DNA of 6,850 nucleotides, from assembly GCA_937871415.1 (NCBI GenBank), contig CALMQD010000081.1, positions 1 through 6,850 on the forward strand. Reading direction: 5' to 3'. The translations under genes and the position numbers were made by a program. The stretch comes from an uncultured Phycisphaerales bacterium. Lineage in GTDB: Bacteria > Planctomycetota > Phycisphaerae > Phycisphaerales > UBA1924. This document shows positions 4,711-6,850 of this stretch, one piece after another. The notes under the pieces are model-generated. The model saw only the letters and a list, made by a program, of their open reading frames with translations. It made no database searches and had not been told where the DNA came from. Numbering within the stretch: the stretch's first letter is position 1; the number at the start of each line of letters is the position of its first letter.

Positions 4711-6362
4711 ACCGCTCCGCCAGGCGATCACGCCCCGCCTTCACGCTCCTCGAAGTGATGCTCGCGTCGCTTATCGGCGCGCTCGTCGTCATCGCCTGCC
4801 TCGCCCTCTTCTCCACCATCAACATCGCCCAGGAACGCCACGAGTTCCGCTCCGCCCAGACCTCCGACCTCACCCGCGCACACACCATCATCCAGCGCTC
4901 CCTCCAGACCCTCGTCATGGCCAAAAGCGACGGCCCCGGCGACAGCGACAGCGTCCGACGCATCGATCGCGACCGCGACCGCTCGCTCGCCGGCGGCCTG
5001 CTCCCCGACGATGACCCCGACGAACTCGGCGCCGCGCGACTCCTCCTCCAACGCGACGACTCCATCCGCCAGCCCATGGAAAGCCAGACCGGCATCGGCG
5101 GCAACAAGACCCTCTGGCCCCAGGTCCTCCGCCTCTCCCTCCGCGCCCCGCCCGTCGCCGGCGGCTTCGCCGATCCCAACGCCTCCTCCGGCCCCGTCGA
5201 TCCCTCCGCCTTCAGCGAGTCCCGCCTGACCCAGCTCGCCCGCCAGCGCGAACGCGCTGCTCGCGACCGCGAACGCCACACGCCCTCCTCCGCCTCATCC
5301 TCTTCCTCCTCGGCCTCCTCGTCTTCCGCGTCCTCCTCTTCACGCCGCGCAGGTTCGCGATCCGGCGCCTCCACCTCCTCCTCCGCCCGCGACTCCGGCG
5401 ACTCGCGCTCCCGCGCCTCCGGCTCGAACCGTCGCGAGAGCGCCTCCGCCGCCGACTCCGCGATCAACGGCGCGCTCGACGCCGCCGGCGATGCCGGCGA
5501 TACCGCCTCCCGTCCCACACGCCGCGCTTCACTCGTCGGCGATCCCGCCGGCGAGTTCGAAGAGTCCTTCGACATCGAGAACGAGCGCCCCCGCGCGCCC
5601 GGCGTCCGCGCCGAGTTCATCCTCCTCCCCGACGACGCCGCGCCCACCACCAACCTCCAGTCCGCCACCGCCACCGGCGGCAAGCCCCCCAAGCCCCCGA
5701 GCACCGATCCGAAGGAGCAGGGCTGGACCCTCTGGTACCGCGAACTCCCGCCACGCAACCCCGCCGACGACCTCTCCCCCGAGGACCGCGCCCGCGCCCT
5801 CGCGGGCGACACCTCCGTCCTCTCGCGCGAGATCGACCCCGCCGACCTCGCCTACCAGGTCGACCCCTCCTCGCTCCGCGTCATCCGCCTCATCTCCGGC
5901 CTCCGCGCCTGCCACTGGCAGGTCTTCCGCCGAGGACAGTTCGACGACCGCATCCTCGCACTCTCGGCGCGCGAACTCCCCGGCTACGTCGAGTTCCAGT
6001 TCGAGACCCTCTCCGGCCGCAAGGAACACTGGATGTTCGAGGTCGGCTGGAGCGACGGCGACGAGCCCGGACAGTTGGTCGCCGTCGCCGACGATCCCCT
6101 CGCCCCCGCCGAAGCACTCACCGACGCCGGCGAGACCGACGAGAACGGCAGCACCACCACCAACGGCGGCACCGGAAACGGCTCCACCACCGGCGGCGCA
6201 GACAAGCCCACTACCGGCGGCGGGAACAAGCCCAAGCCACCCAACAAGCCCACCAACGACGACGACCTCTTCGGTCGTAACCGCGGCGGCCCCGCCCAGA
6301 AACCCATCCGCACCCCGCCCCAGCGCCCGCGCCCCAACGACCCCCTCAGCGGCTCGCGCTGA
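4707..6362 (+). CDS. gspJ: Minor pseudopilin GspJ with a large disordered insert and tail
   Basis: GspJ is part of the pseudopilus tip complex. The 551-residue precursor has a short basic leader, a cleavage site A11|F12-T-L-L-E16, a hydrophobic helix (about 17-38) and a helix continuing to about 70 (T-R-A-H-T-I-I-Q-R-S-L-Q). Family-like beta segments appear at 135-147 (TLWPQVLRLSLRA), 300-307, 338-346 (QGWTLWYRE), and at 388-431, where L-I-S-G-L-R-A-C-H-W-Q-V-F and L-P-G-Y-V-E-F-Q-F match the L-x-x-G-V...L-P-x-x-V-x-x-x-x pattern of GspJ. Typical GspJ is about 200 residues. The excess is a Ser/Arg/Ala-rich insert (about 170-295, with runs of Ser at 194-212), a further Pro/Asp-rich stretch (about 309-380) and a Thr/Asn/Gly/Pro/Lys tail (470-551). 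The start is supported by GGAGG and the 4-bp overlap with the upstream gene. Confidence 0.82.
   Translation: MNRSARRSRPAFTLLEVMLASLIGALVVIACLALFSTINIAQERHEFRSAQTSDLTRAHTIIQRSLQTLVMAKSDGPGDSDSVRRIDRDRDRSLAGGLLPDDDPDELGAARLLLQRDDSIRQPMESQTGIGGNKTLWPQVLRLSLRAPPVAGGFADPNASSGPVDPSAFSESRLTQLARQRERAARDRERHTPSSASSSSSSASSSSASSSSRRAGSRSGASTSSSARDSGDSRSRASGSNRRESASAADSAINGALDAAGDAGDTASRPTRRASLVGDPAGEFEESFDIENERPRAPGVRAEFILLPDDAAPTTNLQSATATGGKPPKPPSTDPKEQGWTLWYRELPPRNPADDLSPEDRARALAGDTSVLSREIDPADLAYQVDPSSLRVIRLISGLRACHWQVFRRGQFDDRILALSARELPGYVEFQFETLSGRKEHWMFEVGWSDGDEPGQLVAVADDPLAPAEALTDAGETDENGSTTTNGGTGNGSTTGGADKPTTGGGNKPKPPNKPTNDDDLFGRNRGGPAQKPIRTPPQRPRPNDPLSGSR
5284..5346 (+). repeat. Trinucleotide-rich tract encoding polyserine in GspJ
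   Basis: This is an imperfect run of TCC, TCT, TCA and TCG codons broken by GCC or GCG, encoding about 17 Ser with three Ala (residues 193-212). The simple repeat may have grown by slippage. It stays in frame. Confidence 0.75.
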
Positions 6363-6413
6363 TCCCCGCTCCTCCCGCCCCGCTCCGCCCGCCCCGCGCT
6401 CCCCCGCGCTCCC

Positions 6414-6850
6414 ATGCGACCCGCACCCGCTCAACCCCGCCGACGTTCCGCGCGACGCGGCTTTCCGCGCGCCCGCCGCCGCGCCTTCGCCCTCCCGCTC
6501 GTCATCCTCCTCACCCTCGTCGGCGCGTTCGCCGTCGCCATCCTCCTCGACCGCCAGAGCGCCGCCACCCTCACCGTCCGGCGACACGTCGACTCCTACC
6601 ACGAGCACCACATCGCCTTCGGCATGCGCGAGATGGTCTCGCGCTGGCTCCGCCAGGTCCGCGGCGGCATCCTCGAAAACCTCGACCCCGACTCGCGCGC
6701 CTTCTCTCTCGTCCTCCCCTCCGGCCACAAGGTCAACGTCTACTTCCAGGACGCCCAGGGCCTCGCCCTCTCCGACACCTCGCAACTCACCGGGCGCCGC
6801 CTAGAGAGCGCCGACTTCATAAAGCCCCACCTCGAAACCTTCCCACACCC
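6414..6850 (+). CDS. gspK: Minor pseudopilin GspK, N-terminal part (partial)
   Basis: The frame opens at ATG 6414 and is open to the window end (145 codons and two bases). It has a 24-residue Arg-rich leader, then A24|F25-A-L-P-L29 and a hydrophobic helix (about 25-46), followed by D-R-Q-S-A-A-T-L-T-V-R-R-H-V-D-S-Y (about 47-63) and R-E-M-V-S-R-W-L-R (about 73-81). Leu occupies +5 where other pseudopilins have Glu; GspK characteristically lacks this Glu. A plausible pseudopilin stalk and the position right after gspJ support GspK, the largest minor pseudopilin, which caps the tip. The globular domain lies beyond the window. ATG 6414 is the only start between the in-frame stop of gspJ (6360-6362) and the leader. 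No SD is seen. GspJ and GspK share one reading frame, separated by that stop and 51 bp. Confidence 0.75.
   Translation, partial: MRPAPAQPRRRSARRGFPRARRRAFALPLVILLTLVGAFAVAILLDRQSAATLTVRRHVDSYHEHHIAFGMREMVSRWLRQVRGGILENLDPDSRAFSLVLPSGHKVNVYFQDAQGLALSDTSQLTGRRLESADFIKPHLETFPH

Noticed and set aside
4520..5812. A 430-codon minus-strand frame across gspI and gspJ
   Set aside because: It is Ser/Arg/Glu-rich without domains and lies opposite two genes with prepilin motifs, a 4-bp overlap and an SD.
6392..6413. Repeated CCGCGCTCCC before gspK as a possible binding site
   Set aside because: Two adjacent copies in C-rich intergenic sequence are easily explained by composition; nothing else supports a site.
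5529..6785. A 418-codon minus-strand frame opposite gspJ and gspK
   Set aside because: Gly/Glu/Ala/Val-rich antisense product with no recognisable domain.
5491..6804. A 437-codon plus-strand frame over the gspJ end and gspK start
   Set aside because: It is almost entirely Ser/Pro/Ala/Thr from out-of-frame reading. GspJ and GspK in the correct frame have recognisable features.
1..6850. tRNA, rRNA, CRISPR arrays, insertion-sequence ends or attachment sites
   Set aside because: None seen: no spaced palindromic repeats, no transposase-like frame, no terminal inverted repeats and no tRNA-like cloverleaf on reading by eye.

Overview
The window is very GC-rich bacterial DNA whose right two thirds (about 2115-6850) is a plus-strand block of type II secretion / pseudopilin genes: an inner-membrane platform protein GspF, the major pseudopilin GspG, and minor pseudopilins assigned as GspI-like, GspJ and GspK, the last cut by the window edge. 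A Planctomycetota host, perhaps Phycisphaerae-like, is an inference. It rests on the high GC, the strongly C-ending codons of the secretion genes, prepilin motifs of the R-A-F-T-L-L-E type with Ala rather than Gly at -1, and several starts without a Shine-Dalgarno (SD) sequence. No taxonomic marker gene is present.

Layout. Positions 1-55 look like the 5' end of a minus-strand gene leaving the left edge. Positions 56-536 hold no convincing gene, only a weak plus-strand open frame (97-540) and a 17-bp direct repeat. Positions 537-1546 are a minus-strand pair read right to left: a DUF2061 small membrane protein with an unusual pentapeptide-repeat tail (1169-1546), then an unrecognised two-helix membrane protein (537-1169) whose ATG shares one base with the DUF2061 stop. 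A spacer of about 550 bp, pyrimidine-rich on the plus strand, separates this pair from the divergently read secretion genes.

Secretion block. gspF (2115-3317) is followed after 160 bp, including a run of 15 C, by gspG (3478-3900), a gspI-like gene (3958-4710), gspJ (4707-6362, 4-bp ATGA overlap) and partial gspK (6414-6850). In the known system, GspF is the inner-membrane hub for the assembly ATPase, GspG polymerises into the pseudopilus, and GspI-J-K form its tip. The ATPase GspE, secretin GspD and prepilin peptidase GspO, all needed for function, are not in the window, and no GspH is seen between G and J. The minor pseudopilins are much longer than usual because of low-complexity additions: a Ser/Arg-rich insert and Thr/Asn/Gly/Pro tail in GspJ, and a Gly/Ser/Arg tail in GspI. 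No RNA genes, CRISPR arrays, insertion sequences or clear terminators were found.
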